From Montifringilla adamsi (lineage: Eukaryota; Chordata; Aves; Passeriformes; Passeridae): DNA of 64,000 bases. How positions within the stretch are numbered: the first letter of the stretch is position 1; every line of letters begins with the position of its first letter. Made by a program: the position numbers and the translations under genes. Shown one piece after another: positions 48,043-60,889 of the stretch. The notes below the pieces were generated by a model. It had not been told where the DNA came from. It saw only the letters and a program-made list of their open reading frames with translations, and searched no databases. The stretch covers positions 11,470,286 through 11,534,285 of the forward strand of contig JAGGNK010003335.1 of the NCBI GenBank assembly GCA_017590115.1. Reading direction: 5' to 3'.

Positions 48043-48078
48043 CTGTGGGCACCAAGTCCACTGTGGGCAACAAGTCCG
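48043..48078 (+). repeat. 18-bp tandem duplication
   Basis: CTGTGGGCACCAAGTCCA is followed at once by CTGTGGGCAACAAGTCCG, two mismatches. Local slippage duplication. Confidence 0.85.
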
Positions 48079-48521
48079 TCAGACCTCTAAGAGCACACTT
48101 GGGTTTAACATCCATCCCTAGCAGAGCCTCAAGGGCTCTCACCTTGTCACACACACCTGCATCAGGCAGGGGTTACAGCAAACCACAGCCCCTCTGTCCC
48201 CCCAAAAAACTGATTCAAGGAAGCTGCAGGAGTTTGGAGCATGGTTTGGTGGCTGTGCCAGAGGTCAGGTCCTTGGAGCCGGAGTCACGTTCCCACAGAC
48301 TCCATGTGAGCCTCTCCACTGATTTCAGGGCTTTGTATTGGTCCCTTATCTGTGATTAAAACTTTTTTTGAAATGAAACTTGGCAGGAAAGCCAGGTGTG
48401 AGTGTTATTCTCCTGGCACGGAGCCAGCACAGCCCCTGGTCTCCAAAGGTTGGTGGCCTTGGGTTTTGCACTCCTTTGCCTATTGTTAGAGCAACATCCT
48501 TCTGTTTCAGACTGGTTTTGG

Positions 48522-48547
48522 TTTTTTTTTTTTTTTTTTTTTTTTTT
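48522..48547 (+). repeat. T26 homopolymer
   Basis: Twenty-six T preceded by GGTTTTGG and followed by CTTTTTCTATTTGCAG, which together look like a very strong splice acceptor ending at 48562. The following sequence has a short open frame only. Confidence 0.9.
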
Positions 48548-48804
48548 CTTTTTCTATTTGCAGAAGTGACTGGCCTTTCTGCACACATGGAAGTTTTAAT
48601 AATTATCCCCAAGCAGCTCTGAGAGTTTTTTAACATGGAAACAAGTTCTACATTACTCGTTAAATTGGTCAAATTTCAATAAAGTCAGGAAAACATCTTG
48701 AAAACAGCATGAATATAATTTACAAAGAAAACAATCCAAGCGTTACTGCCAAAGAGTTTTCCAACAGGAAGGAAGAAAGAATTTCTCTTTCCCCCCACAT
48801 AGAA

Positions 48805-48925
48805 TGACTGTACTGTACGTTAAATTAGTGGTTTTGGGAGTGAAGGAAACCACCACAGGATCCACAATGTTAATAAGAGCGAAGCTGGTACCCGATGTGA
48901 GGATAGGTCTTGATTCTTTGTTACC
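48805..48925. promoter_or_regulatory. Possible small conserved element
   Basis: It contains TACGTTAAATTAGTGG, AAACCACCACAGG (RUNX-like), GTTAATAAGAGCGAAGC and TACCCGATGTGAGG, the last two with retained CpG. Short and weakly supported. Confidence 0.25.
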
Positions 48926-50527
48926 TTCCTAGGTAGGCTGTATGAATCCTGGCTGCCAAAACTCATTCCTGTAAGTACCTCTGCATCAGCTTTTCATCCT
49001 AGAGGAGCTCTTGCTTGCTGTGTTTTTAAGTGTAGCAGTCAAACTCCATGCAGGGGCTGAAGTTTGGATTCTCAGCAAGCATGTAAGTGCATGAGATGCC
49101 TTCTTTCCCCTAATACCACATTGTCCTTTAATTAACCTGCTGAATCAGAGCCTGCATGAACCAAGTCTAAACCCATGGGCTGACCTGTCCCACTGCAAAC
49201 CTCACTGGAGTCCTCAGATCAATAAATCTCAGTGCCCAAACCACGGTGCTCTGACCCTGGCTAAAGGGTCTCAGATGAAACCTTTGTGATTTTCCTACTC
49301 AGAGTAAAAAGATGGACAGTGTAGCAGAGCGCTGGCAGCAAATATAATGATTATTTCTTAACAAAGTAAATTCAGAGGCCTACATGCTGTGTGTTACATG
49401 TCCAAGCCATGGAAAGGGGTTTTTACAAGTAGGCATTGACTGGAGGCATTATTGTAATTGCTTGTACTATCAACTGCACTACCTGAAAGGGAAATATAAA
49501 CCAGACCCAAACTTGCCTGATGATAGAAGGAGATGTAAAACTACATCTGTGTCTGGTGACCACATTTCGCAATTTTGAGATGCTTTTGCACTGACATGAA
49601 AGGTAATCTTTCCAAGTTTTTTGCAATATGAAACTCAGACCTCAAGATTGGGGTCTGGACTGATTGCACATTCTCTCCTTTTGTTGAGAGGTACAAGTTA
49701 GTCCACTTGAACTTCACCAACTTTTCTACTGAAATCTCATGTGAACTAAAAGTTATTTTTGCAAAACATTTTTGTTTTGGTAAAAAGGTGGTTTTTGCTT
49801 TAAAATAACCTCACCAAACCATCTAATAAGAACAGCTCCAATGCAGTTTCTCTGTAATTTTTTACATAACCTTCCCCTGAGGTTCCTTTGTAACTGATAA
49901 AGAATGGGAGAGTGCAAAACCCACAAATACATTTTTGGAAGAGCTGTGTTTTGCAGTGAGGCTGCTGCACTGTTTAGTGTATGGCACTTTCAGAAATGTT
50001 GTGAGGTTTAATTAACAAAAGCACTTTATCATCATTAGGGAAATGCAGTTCTACGAGGTTGTTACAAGACTTTCTAAGGGCAACATCTGTATAGGGAAGA
50101 ATTAAAGTTTCAAACTGGTGACAAACTATTGTTTTGCCACCAAGAGCATAGGGGGGAGAAACATGGAATGGGCACAGCTACTTAATTAAATTATTGTGCA
50201 CTTTTTTCCCTCTTCACTGTTATTTTAACAGCTGTGCTCCATCTCTGAGGCATATTTTTCTTTATCTTTGGCCACTTTGTCAGAGTTGGCAGAAGGAATC
50301 TTAGGTGGGGTTGTTCTCTTAGCGAATTAAACAATGACCAAAACTTTGCTCATTTCTTCCATCATTATTTCAGATTTCCATGGCTTCATTTTGACTGAGC
50401 AATATATGGCTCTGCTCTGGAATATGGGAGCAACTCAAGGACTGCAGGGCCTTCAAGGGCCTGCCTTTTTCAGAGGAATGTTCAGGGAGTGCTCTGTACA
50501 ATCCACCTACTCACAAAGACAATACCG

Positions 50528-50550
50528 TAAAATGCTTTTACAGCATTTTA
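50528..50550. repeat. Hairpin with 8-bp arms
   Basis: TAAAATGC (50528-50535) and GCATTTTA (50543-50550) are exact complements around TTTTACA. Small AT-rich dyad. Confidence 0.75.
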
Positions 50551-52023
50551 AAGTGCATAAAAATGCTCAGGTCTATAGTTTGTGCTCAGGCAAAGTAATG
50601 CACTGATGAGATGGATTTTATCTGAGCTAGGTAACAATTAGGGGTAGTAAATACTATTTAATATAAGCTGTTTGTGATCCAAATAGTTCCAGTACTTTCT
50701 ATTTCTTCATTTTAGTGCCTGGCGAATGTTGGAGGATTTAATTTTGCCAATAGATGCTACAAATACCAAAGCCACCTCCATCTGCTGCTGTGACAGAATA
50801 TGATCACAGGAAAAACCCAGGTACTTGCCTTTGCTAATCTCTAAAGTCTCCTTCTGGCATGTTTGGCAAACTTGTGTAAGAAATCTGTCTTTGAAGCTCA
50901 CACTTGCATGCAGGGTTTGTTGTTTGCTTGTGCTGGTCTCGGTGCAGAGTGCAGGCAAAGGGGGCAAGGAGCAGGACAGGTAAAAACAGCACAGAGAAAT
51001 GCCAAGAGAGGAATCTGAGTAGAATTTAAGGAAGCAAAATGCTCAGGCACTGGGAGCAGTGGGAGAAGAGGGTCCCAGAAAGTGGGACCATGGATGCTCT
51101 CTGATTTTTTTACAGAAAGTCCCAAGTCTATTGTACCCCCTGGGATCTAGTGGCGATGGCATGGTTACTAGTTGCTGTTACAGTTTTCAGGAATGTGTCA
51201 GGAAAACCTTCCCCTCTGATGTTCAACTGAGCAAAAAAAGAAGGCCAAGTTCAGATGTTTAAAGAGATGCAGGTTGTAGTGCCCTGGTGTCAGCCCTGTT
51301 TGCCCTGGGTCAGTGCGGCTGAAGCCTGTTCACTGCACTCCTGACATTGGTTTGTGGCTGCTGAGGTCTTGGGCAGAGGGAGCTCTATCACAAGGTGTCA
51401 GCCACAGCCTGGGTTTCCCTTCCTTTCTCTTTCCCTTGAAAAATTTCAAAAGCAAATAGTCAAAACCCCCCTGTGCTAGACAGGCTAAACCCCCTGCAAG
51501 CTGCTCCAGAAAATCTAAAAAATGCCTATGAATGTGCTGGGCAAGGTTTTGTGGGCCAGCTGGTATGTTTTGGTGTGTCCCTGGAGACTCCTTAAAGGAC
51601 TGCAGCAGGACACACAGCCTTCCCTTCCTCTGAATTCTCCCTCAGCTGCTGACAGCCACATCCCTGTGAGTTAATTCCAGCTGCACACCCAGGGCTGAGC
51701 GTTGGCATGGCTGTGAGGATGGCTACTGCTCAGGTGGCATGACACCTGCCCATCTCCAGTAGAAAATACAGTCAGTCAGTGGCCAGATGTGACCAAACCT
51801 TCCTGCAGGAACCTCCTCGCTCAGTGCCACTTGCTGGTGTCCCTTACTGCTGGTGTGCTGAAGTGTTATGATGATCTTTTGGCAATCTCTGATAGAAGAA
51901 ATAGGACTCCAATTTAGAGCACAAAGAGAAGGCTCAAGGAATCTATCATTATTAATCCTGCTGTCAGTTTTAATTTTGGGGACATTACCTCACTCAACAC
52001 TCGTTGGAGAGAGCTGCCAAAAA

Positions 52024-52043
52024 TGGTGATGTCATCATCACCA
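52024..52043. repeat. 20-bp inverted repeat with bZIP-like centre
   Basis: TGGTGATG and CATCACCA are perfect arms around TCAT. The centre reads TGATGTCATCA, close to ATF/CREB-family sites (TGACGTCA with one change). The dyad is seen directly; binding is inferred. Confidence 0.7.
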
Positions 52044-52998
52044 GGCACATCTGACCCTGGCTGCTGATTGCCAGTGTTGAGTGCAAGTTAATAAATCCCC
52101 TGGTACCTGGATACACTCTGGAGTTTTATTACAATGCAGGCATTCCGTGATACCCTGGTAATTAAACAGTCTGGGCAGGAAAGGAACCAAGCCACCATTT
52201 TCTCCTGTTTAGAGGAATTGTAAAATATAATTGTCTTTCAGGTCAGCTTCGTACAACTGTCATGTAAACCTGTGTCTGCATTGTGAGGAAAACTTGGATG
52301 TAGGCAGAAATTCAAGATGAAATATAAGTGAGAAATCAGATCTGCTTCCCGAGATTGACGTTTGCAGAGCAAAGTAGCTCCTGACAGTCAGGGCACTCCA
52401 CCTCCAAGAGCCAGGAACATTTCCATTCTAGGGAAAACTGCAATTCTGACATCTACATATAGATTTGGGAGTGAGGATCCCACCACTGCCATGCCTCTGT
52501 CTTCCTGCCATGGCTGTGAGCTCCCTGCCATGGGAATTTTGGGTGCTGCTCTCTAGAACAGCAGAGCATCCAAGTCTGAACCCTGTCTCAAGTCCTGAAT
52601 AGGAGCAACATAGATTTCTTGTGATTAAGGGATCTTAGCCCATCTCCAGACACAGCCACAAGATGAGACAGACACAGCATTCATAGGGTTGCCACATTCC
52701 CATGGCAGTAGCAGCATAACTTCTCTCAAATTTATAGAGCCCATTGAATAAAGGAGCAATTGAAGAAGTCATGTTGATGAAGCAAAGCCTTTGAAAATGG
52801 GAGCAGAGCTGGGGACTTTCACACCAGAGAAAGCTTTCAAGTCACGCTTGTTTGGAGCTGACATCTGTTTACCTTTAAAGATCTATAAATAATATTACCT
52901 TTCCTCTTTTCTGACTGCTGGAGATGATGCTTTGCTTCTGTTTCTAGACCCCCTCCACCTCTATCTTGATATTGGTGTTATCTGGCTGAGCAATTTGA

Positions 52999-53016
52999 CA
53001 TCATCATCATCATCAC
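52999..53016 (+). repeat. Short TCA trinucleotide repeat
   Basis: About five and a half TCA units. Minor simple repeat. Confidence 0.85.
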
Positions 53017-53769
53017 AGGGGTTTCTCTATCTCTATAGCAAAGTGTGATGATGCCACAAACAGAGGATTATGCAATCTGTGTAGGCTCAGATGGAAGGAG
53101 AGACAGGGCTGGGACTTCTGATTTAAGCACAAATGTCTCTAATAACAGTAAGAGAAATACAGAAACTTGTTAGCAAATTAAATGTTTTTTTTGTATCAAC
53201 ATTCTCTTTTCCAAGATTTCCTCTGGTGGGAGAGTTCCTCCTTTAAGTCCTCTTATACACATACATGTACTATATATGTACAGTCATAGAAATGAATATT
53301 TTTGTGTAAATGAATACATGCAAATACAAAACCACTCCTAGGATTTGTAGAGGTGTTGCCAGTTCCCTGCTCACAAACTCTAAAGCATCCAGGATCTCCT
53401 GGTCTTCACCCATCCCAAGCAAAAAGGTGCTCTGGGTCTGCCCAGACCTTGCACTCCCTCTTCATTAAAGGCCTGCCCTGACAGCCCTGTCCTCTGTGAC
53501 ATCTGGGGACATTGGTGTCCTTGGCTGGATTGGATTTCTTCTTTGGATTCTCCTTGTTCAGACCTACCCTGATCTTTTACCAGGTTTGTCATGTGGTAGA
53601 AGCACAGCAGAAATATAAGGGGAATTCAAAAATCTCTGCTTCCCCGAAAGCTGTTTGACAAACCCTAAGAAAATGCCTTTGTTGCCTTCTCCATGCCTCA
53701 GTTTCCCAAACAATAGAGAAAATAAATCTCATTCTTAGGGAGGCACTGAGGATAATTTTGCTCTTGTTT

Positions 53770-54050
53770 CTGAGTGCCTGACATTTTAGTGAGGGCATCC
53801 ATAGAGACTTTGGAAAACATGCTTGTTTATCTTATTTTTATTGAACATATGAATGCATCCTATCTAGCACATGTTGTCAGAATCAATAACTGTGTCTTGT
53901 TACCAATTTTTCCATTTATGGCATATTGTCCTGACATAGCTGTAAAACCTCAATGAATATGGTTTTAATAACTCAATGGTATTTAATGTACAATCGCTGT
54001 CTTATTAAGTCTAAATTAAATCCTTACTTGAGACACTTAATTTAAAGTGT
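53770..54050. promoter_or_regulatory. Putative conserved non-coding element
   Basis: The block includes TTATTTTTATTGAACATATG (HOX/CDX-type TTTATTG), CAGAATCAATAACTG, GGTTTTAATAACTC and ACAATCGCTGTC with a CpG, then TCTTATTAAGTC and a TAATTTAAAG end. No frame or repeat explains it. Texture-based call. Confidence 0.33.
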
Positions 54051-54425
54051 GACTGATCTTTTCCTGGCCTGGAAGGAGATACTTAAGTGACACTTCTTCC
54101 AATTTGGCTACATGGCTGAGAGGGTGGGATTTAAATAATATATTTTGATGATACCACTCATCTGGTTAAAGCTGAATTGCATCATTTTATGAACACTCAG
54201 AGACAGGATCAAATTAAACCCAACTTCCCACCAAGTTAACTCAGCTGAGTTTCAGAGCTTAATAGTGCATTCAAAACACACACTTATTGTGACTATCCAC
54301 TCATCAGCATCTGCTTGGCTTTTCCAAAGGAAAAAATGAACTGCACCATATTTTTCTACTCAGAGCCTCTTGTGGGGTGCCTTTAGAGTTGACAAAGACA
54401 AGGCTTACATTCTGCTGTGGGCACA

Positions 54426-54453
54426 CTAATAAAATAAACCTAATAAAATAAAC
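54426..54453 (+). repeat. Perfect 14-bp tandem duplication CTAATAAAATAAAC x2
   Basis: Two exact adjacent copies (54426-54439 and 54440-54453), each with an AATAAA-type word. A recent slippage event by its lack of mismatches. Confidence 0.95.
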
Positions 54454-55170
54454 ATTACATGCAATAACGATGCTACTAAATCTAAGTTCAATGTGTAGCT
54501 AAAGTGTTACCCACAGATCTATTTAGAGTGATGTGCCTGGACTCTTTTTCCATCCTTTTCCTACCAAGAGTCACATAAACATTTGCTAAATTGAAAGCGT
54601 CGTCAGAACCAATGGGAGCTCCACAAGCAATTTTGGCATGTGCAGAGCTGGGGAGGGCACTGAACTCAGGGATAAATGACATGCTGTCACTTCTCTGTCC
54701 CAAGGCCACCACTGAAAAATGGCAAGACCTGAGGGTTTGGAAGGAAATTTGTGAACAAAAACGCCTGGTCAGACCCTGGACAGCATCACGTACGTTGTGT
54801 CTGTGCTCTGTGGCTGGGCCACACAATGATCATCAGCTTGAATTAATGGGATTAATGGAAATTGTGCAGCACAGGAGAGGAAAACACCCTTTAGTACAGG
54901 CAGATGTGGAGTTTCAGTTTGATGTCTGGGAACACTGGGAGCCAGGAGAAGGGGCAGTGGGGTAACTCCTGGCAGGATTTTGTTTTCCTCTCTTTTTAGC
55001 CTCTGGATCTTTGACAGCACTGATGGAAAGTTGGGCAGGGCCATCAGGACTGTAGCTCTCAGCTCAGATTCCAGCTGCATCTGAAGCTACTCTCTCTGCA
55101 TTATTTATTGAAAATAAACTCTGGAATATTTCAGTAGAGTGTAGAAGCTTGTAACAAAGCAAAACAAAAG

Positions 55171-55185
55171 AAAAAAAAAAAAAAA
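55171..55185 (+). repeat. A15 homopolymer
   Basis: Fifteen A after AAAACAAAAG. Simple repeat. Confidence 0.9.
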
Positions 55186-56334
55186 GGAAAGAATGCTCCT
55201 AGAATTTCAGAAGTCTTTTTATCTGTGGAAAAAATTCTGCTAAGCAGTCTCTGTATTTGCTGGTGGCACACCATGGCTCTTTGGGCAGTCACTGGAAGGA
55301 TGCAGTGGAGTTGCTGAAGAAATGTGCCCCCAAGAGGTGCTCTGGACAGGCTCTGTTCCATGTCTGTCTCCATATTGAACAAATTTGGTGATTTTTCTTT
55401 GCTCTCTAGCAAGCTTGGTGATGTTGCTCATTTTTAGAATGAGCTTGCTCTTTGCACTACTTCAGGATCTTTATCAAAGCCCCGGCTGCTGGATTCATGG
55501 GGTTGCACAAGAGCTGCTTCTGTCACTCAGAAAACCAAAGGAAAACCCAGGTCCAAGTGGTTTCTGGGGTAGGGTTCAAAACCAGAGGTCAAGCATGGGG
55601 ACAATTCCTCTGTCCAAGAGCCTCAAAGCTTGCTGTAATGTGTTGTCCTGACTGCTTTAGAGGATGGAAAGTGCTTGGAATTGGCAATAATGCTGATGTA
55701 TACAATGAGGGGCAGGACAAGGGCAGTTCATAGCAAGGGTCTCTCTAAGGTGAGAGGTTCCATACAGGTGCTGGAGCTCTGTTTGCAGAGTGCTCAGAGC
55801 TGTCTCTGAATTAAAACTTTGGGGTTTTGCAATGCCAATTACTGCATGCAACCTCACAAGGGGCTCAGGATAAAGCAAATGTTGTTGCTGTACAATCTTT
55901 TGAAAATCACAGCCTGTCCTGAAAGCAAGGAGAATGTGCTCAGCTCAACGTCACCACCAGCAGAGCCTAACTGAGGGCAGTATAACACTTCAAGTGAAAA
56001 TATTTGTGTTCCTATTATGTCTTCCATCCAAGAACTTAATGGCTATTTGGTTCAGCTCAGTCCTGATGATTGATTTCTCCTGGATGCTGGGGTGAGAATT
56101 GTTTTAACAGTTTACAGATGGACAAATGAAACAGGGAGGTGTCCGACGCATTGCCCAGCACTGTGAGCTAAGCCAGTGGCAGAACAGTTGTATTCCTGTT
56201 TGATCCCAGCCAGGTTTAATCCCTCGGTTTTTTTCATTCTGTAGCAATTTGACTTCTTCCCTAGCATGTGTACAGTTTAATAACTGAATCACAACCACAG
56301 GAAATGATGAGGCTGAAGACACTGATGAAGACCT

Positions 56335-56460
56335 TTCATAGTGATATTTATCCTTCTTGCTCTAAATCTGGAATAATCCTTATTGCAATAATTTCAGTTC
56401 TGTGAGATTTATTAGCTTTGCATGGTTGTTGCTGCTGCTGTGCCTGTATATTTAACAGTC
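56335..56460. promoter_or_regulatory. Possible small conserved element
   Basis: TAGTGATATTTATCC, GGAATAATCC (OTX/PITX-like TAATCC), TTGCAATAATTTC and TTTATTAGC words lie close together. Weakly supported. Confidence 0.25.
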
Positions 56461-58006
56461 TTCCAAATAATTTACTCAAGCTCACAAGTTTTAGGAGCTT
56501 TTCCAGGATGAAAGAGAAGGGAAAATAATATGCTCACCCAAAGTGTTTTCTCTGTCCCTCTTTTGTCTATCATTAATTAGGAAGGGTTTCAAGTGATAAA
56601 ACCAGCTTGTTGTTATAAGTCATCCACATGCTAAATTAAAGTGGGCAAACTGACATGGCAGTTAAACCCTCAAAGCCTGAAATCAATCAATAAAATCTAT
56701 GGAAAATTACTCTGAGCAAATTAACATCCTTTAATACATAAATGCAATTTTTTTTCTATGTCTCTACATAAAAGCTAGTCAAAAATTTCCTGTGCATCCC
56801 AATCTCTTCCCAAGGCAGGCACCATACACTCTCCTCTTTCCACCTGCACCTCTTCACAGGAGTCCATAACTCTCTGGAGTGGAGATGCTGGGGTAAAGCA
56901 GCTGAACAAGGTTTGTCTCCAGTTTCTGGTAGATTTTCCCCCAAACCTCTCTTTGACTCTTTCCTTAAATGTGACCATTCCAACCCCACTGAATGTGCAT
57001 GCAGAGAGGACAAGTGGATGCACAGAGCTTTGAGGAGCAGACCTGGTGCATCAGAGAGGTTTGCAGAGCAATGGAACTTAATGGTTTCTGGGGGCTGAGG
57101 ACAAACACCATCCATCTTTCTGTGTACACTTGCAAGCACTCAGCATTAATATCTGAGGGCCTTTTAGTGCCACTGAAGAATTTATTCTCACAACACCACT
57201 GGGAGAAGGGATTTCATGGCTTTAATTTCAGCATCAGTAAGAGTTTGAGAAACAGAGCCATAGAGCTCTTGCTTTCCACTCAGCTCCTGTCTATGGGTAT
57301 TGTCAAAAGATTACCAGACAAGATAAATGAACTAGAGAGTGTCCCAAGAATTCTATTCCCATCCTATGCATCAGGGTTTCGAGAGCTTTAAAGAGTTTGA
57401 GTGTGTGTAATTGTTTCAGATTTGGGCTAAGTTGCCCCAGATAGAAAGTGCAACAGGCCAACAAACTGAAGGGCTGGGGGTGTTTTTAATTGAATGGTCA
57501 AAAGCTGACAGCTTGCTGAAGGAGAAAAGAATCTGATGTTGTGAAATGCAGGAGTTCATTTCTCTGCCAATAAAGCTCTGGAATGGGATTTCTAGATGTT
57601 TCCTATCAATAAATTGTTCTAATAAAATGTCGTCTTTACGCAAATTGAAATTTTTTGCAGGAAAATACTGACTTTGCTGAGTTGCCCCCTCGCCTTGGGA
57701 AAATCTAAACAGGGCTTCCTGGCTTCCTGCTGGGAAGATTTTTGCCAATTTTATTTTCTGCCTGAAGGGAGAAAAACAAATTGATGCATGTTTTCCAGCA
57801 GCCAGCGGAGCTGGGAGGAGGAAGGAAAGGCCAATTGCCCTGGCTGTCTGCCTGCACACAGCGTGGTCACCTCTGCCCATTGGGCTGGGTGGGAGAAACA
57901 GGGGCAGGGGTCCTGGAGGGATGCTCTCCAAAACCTACCCAAAATACTAGTACCAGTTTGAATGAATGTTAAACTGTTTGAAAAATCAACTATTAAATAT
58001 CTTGGG

Positions 58007-58008
<2 letters not shown>

Positions 58009-58038
<30 letters not shown>
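58009..58038 (+). repeat. T30 homopolymer
   Basis: Thirty T followed by AAGGAGGG. No retrocopy is recognisable on either side. Confidence 0.95.
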
Positions 58039-58041
<3 letters not shown>

Positions 58042-58734
58042 GAGGGAAGGATGCAAATTCATTCAGATTTTGTTTTCTTCCATTGGAATGGATTTGCACC
58101 TTCTGGGCTAGTCCCCTCATGCAACAGCTTCAAGCAAGTTGAAAGGACAATTGCTTTTGAGAAGTCTACAATACCTTGGCAGCTGGGATTCCATAAGATA
58201 AGCAATATTTGATTAATATTGGACAGTAGGAGGAGACAAAATGGGATAGTATGGATATATTGGAAAAGCACTCACAAGAGCTACTCATGGATTTGCAATA
58301 TTCCAGCATGGGTTGCCAATGCTGCACTAAAATATTGCTTCAAAAGCAATTCCTTAGACCCAGTCCATGACAAGCTGATGAGCAACCCCCTCCTTCTCCA
58401 TTCCACTTATCTTCTTCAATGATATTTCTACCCATCTCCTCCATCGCCAGTGGCTCAAGCAAGGTTAGTTCAAACAAATTTAAAGCAGGGATAAGTATTG
58501 CCAACTCAAATAAAGGGTTTTCCAGTCTGTCCCTGGGACTGTCCCTTGCTGAAAGAGGTCATTTCCCCTCTCTAGGTGAGAAGAATCAGGTGAGTGGTGG
58601 CAAAGGAAAGGCAGGATAAGGACAGAATCAGGAGTCAAGCAAAAGATTTGCAGAGCAAGGAAGGCATTCAAGATTTTGCATTTCTTTTCTCATTGTATTT
58701 TACTCCAAATCCTGCCACAGCCTTCCAGGAGGAG

Positions 58735-59255
58735 GGGGAAGGGCACGAGCTGATTTGCATCTTATGTTACTGCTGACAGTAGGAGGTCTTAATTGGGGCA
58801 CCAAAGAGCAGGTGTATGCTAACGTTAATCTTCCCTTTCACCTGTCACTCATGCAATGAATGTGATCTCTCTCTCTCATTAGCAGCCCTCTGTCACATGC
58901 TGGGGAGCTTTGGAAGGGTCCCTCTGAAACTTGTTGGGATTGATTTTCCTGCCCGTGCTGCGTTATTATTGCCAGACCCCGGACAAGCGCTCCCAGGGAA
59001 CACATCTGCCCGGTGGAGGTATGGAAAAGCATTGCCTAATGGCCTCAAATTATGTGTGTCTTGTGGAGAAATGATCAGGAATTCGTGTATTGGCCTGATG
59101 ATAAACAGATAGAGACCGGCTCGTTTCGAAAATAACGCATTGTGCGCTCGAGTGTTACAGAGATGACCTTAGGAGGAAAGTTAATTTAGCAAAGATACTC
59201 AATTTGGTGTTATCTCCAAATGTTGATTCCTGGAATCATTACTCACTCCGTAGTC
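58735..59255. promoter_or_regulatory. Putative conserved element with octamer and CpG cluster
   Basis: The block opens with a perfect octamer ATTTGCAT (58753-58760), then GGTCTTAATTGGGG and the dyad TAACGTTA (58820-58827). A CACCTGTCAC E-box/T-box-type word follows near 58840. Around 58950-59010 and 59115-59155 it keeps CpG words such as CCCGGACAAGCGC and GTGCGCTCGAG, about six CpG in 40 bp in the second patch. The end has AGTTAATTTAGC. Apart from 7.6-8.6 kb this is the most enhancer-like block. A GTGGAG/gtatgg donor-like site near 59017 has only a poor acceptor before it. Confidence 0.47.
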
Positions 59256-60889
59256 AGGCAAAACTTCCCTGGATTTCAAGGACTCCAGCTGGAGCCAAGA
59301 GGAAATTGGCCTGGGAGAGGATGAAACAGTAACTCCAGAATTTGGACCTGCATCTCTTGCAGTTCACCTATCACAGCAATAACAGCCTAATCCTTTGCTC
59401 AAGCCATGCAGAGTATTAGGAAACAACTCTGGGCAGCCAAGAGCAGCTAAACCTGCTTTGCTTTGCTCTTTGTGCACCCTGAACTCTGTTTTGTGAGGAA
59501 CCTGCTGTCAGGACAGAGATCTCTTTCTCTCAGCCACACATTTCTCACAAAGGGAAGGGGGGAAAGGCAAATCACCTCACAAAGAATTTATCTGAGCTTT
59601 TCACATTCTTCTAGTGCTGCTCTGGAACACGCTCCACTCTGGTTCACCCAGAGGTGAAATAAATAATTATCTTTGGGGGAAAGAATGCACATGGTTAAAA
59701 GTATTATATTCTGAGAGCAACAGTTTGTTGGCTGCGAGTGGGTTCCAGGGGGATGAGCATCAGCTGCAGCCTGGGTTCTGACTCAGAGCAGAGTCCCGTG
59801 GGAATCACAGCTGCTCCAGGGCTCCAGTGTTGGTTATTTCCTTTAGGATGATGAAGGCTGGCCCCTTCTTTTATCATTCCCCTCCGTTGTTGGGAGGTGG
59901 CTTTCTTTATCATCAGATTCCTTCCAAAAGCAGTAATACTGTGATTCAATAGAATGGAAACCAAGAAACAAACGGGACTGACACATTATATTAGTAATGT
60001 AATTCGAACTCATAATCTGTATTTTCCTTGCTGAGGCTGGGTCATGGTATGAGACTTTTCTTTTTTCTGAGACTGGGGGAAAAAAAACACCCCTGTAATA
60101 TCTAATTGTGTAGCCGTTTTTGGGATAGAATATTCAATATTCAGCTCTCCTGTAGAGGGAAACAAGGACTTTTAGAGGAAGAACCAATATTCACTTTTAG
60201 GAGAACCAATAAGTGTGGCAAAAATTGTGACATCCACCCTGGTCTTATTGTAATTTCTCCATTGGGCAATGAAAAGCATTTTATCTGAAATTCACAACCC
60301 CCCTTATTGTCTGTCTTCTAGTGAATTTTAATAATTGAATTCTTCAATTCTTGAACTAGTGTCCTACAATCAAGCAATTACCAAAACTATCAGGGACAAG
60401 CACAGAATCAGGAGCTGATTGATTGACTTTAAGCATATGAATGTTACAGACTTCATAACTTGGCAAAGTGGGAGAGGGAAGTGCTAGAGTCAATGAGATA
60501 CCTACAGTAAGGATGTGCTTTGCCATGATGCTGGATGGGAGCCTAAAATCTCTGTTATTCCAGTCCACGAATGTGTTGTCTTGAAATGTACAAGCTGCAA
60601 TTAAGAGCTATTGGATAATAACTATGCCATGAAAACGTCCTAAACTATTAAAGAGCTGAAGATGATAGTGTGCTTTTAATGTTTCACATAAACCATTTGG
60701 GATTTGAAGAACTTTCAGTGCTCGTGATGAAGTTGGAATATATCCTTGCTTGGGTTAAGGGGAAGGAAGAGAAAAAGCCCTGAATTAAATTTTTGAGCTT
60801 GACACCCTCCTTTTTTTTACATATTGCCCAATTCTAAACAGGGAAAATAAAATCAGCTTTGTTCATGAGCATATGCTTTTGACTTTTTT
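59256..60889. other. Non-coding stretch, nothing recognised
   Basis: No gene or repeat family is visible. AT-rich sequence with short closed frames and no notable symmetric element. Confidence 0.6.

Larger units (their letters stand above)
43681..58734. other. Long non-coding stretch, no gene seen
   Basis: I can support no gene. The stretch includes the TA/TG microsatellite at 44.2 kb, a possible small exon at 45089-45153, the minus-strand LTR-like remnant at 47.1-47.6 kb, short tandem duplications at 48043 and 54426, a T26 run and a T30 run. Weaker putative conserved blocks lie near 48.8, 53.8 and 56.35 kb. The longest minus-strand frame (57416-57931, 171 codons) shows no domain, signal peptide or repeat. 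Confidence 0.6.

Noticed and set aside
48522..48562. Very strong acceptor-like T26 plus CTATTTGCAG
   Set aside because: The T run is a simple repeat and no donor with an open frame follows within exon range.
53001..53015. TCA repeat as a possible coding triplet repeat
   Set aside because: Too short and not inside a supported exon.
57416..57931. 171-codon open frame on the minus strand
   Set aside because: No signal peptide, domain or splice context; composition drifts along the frame.
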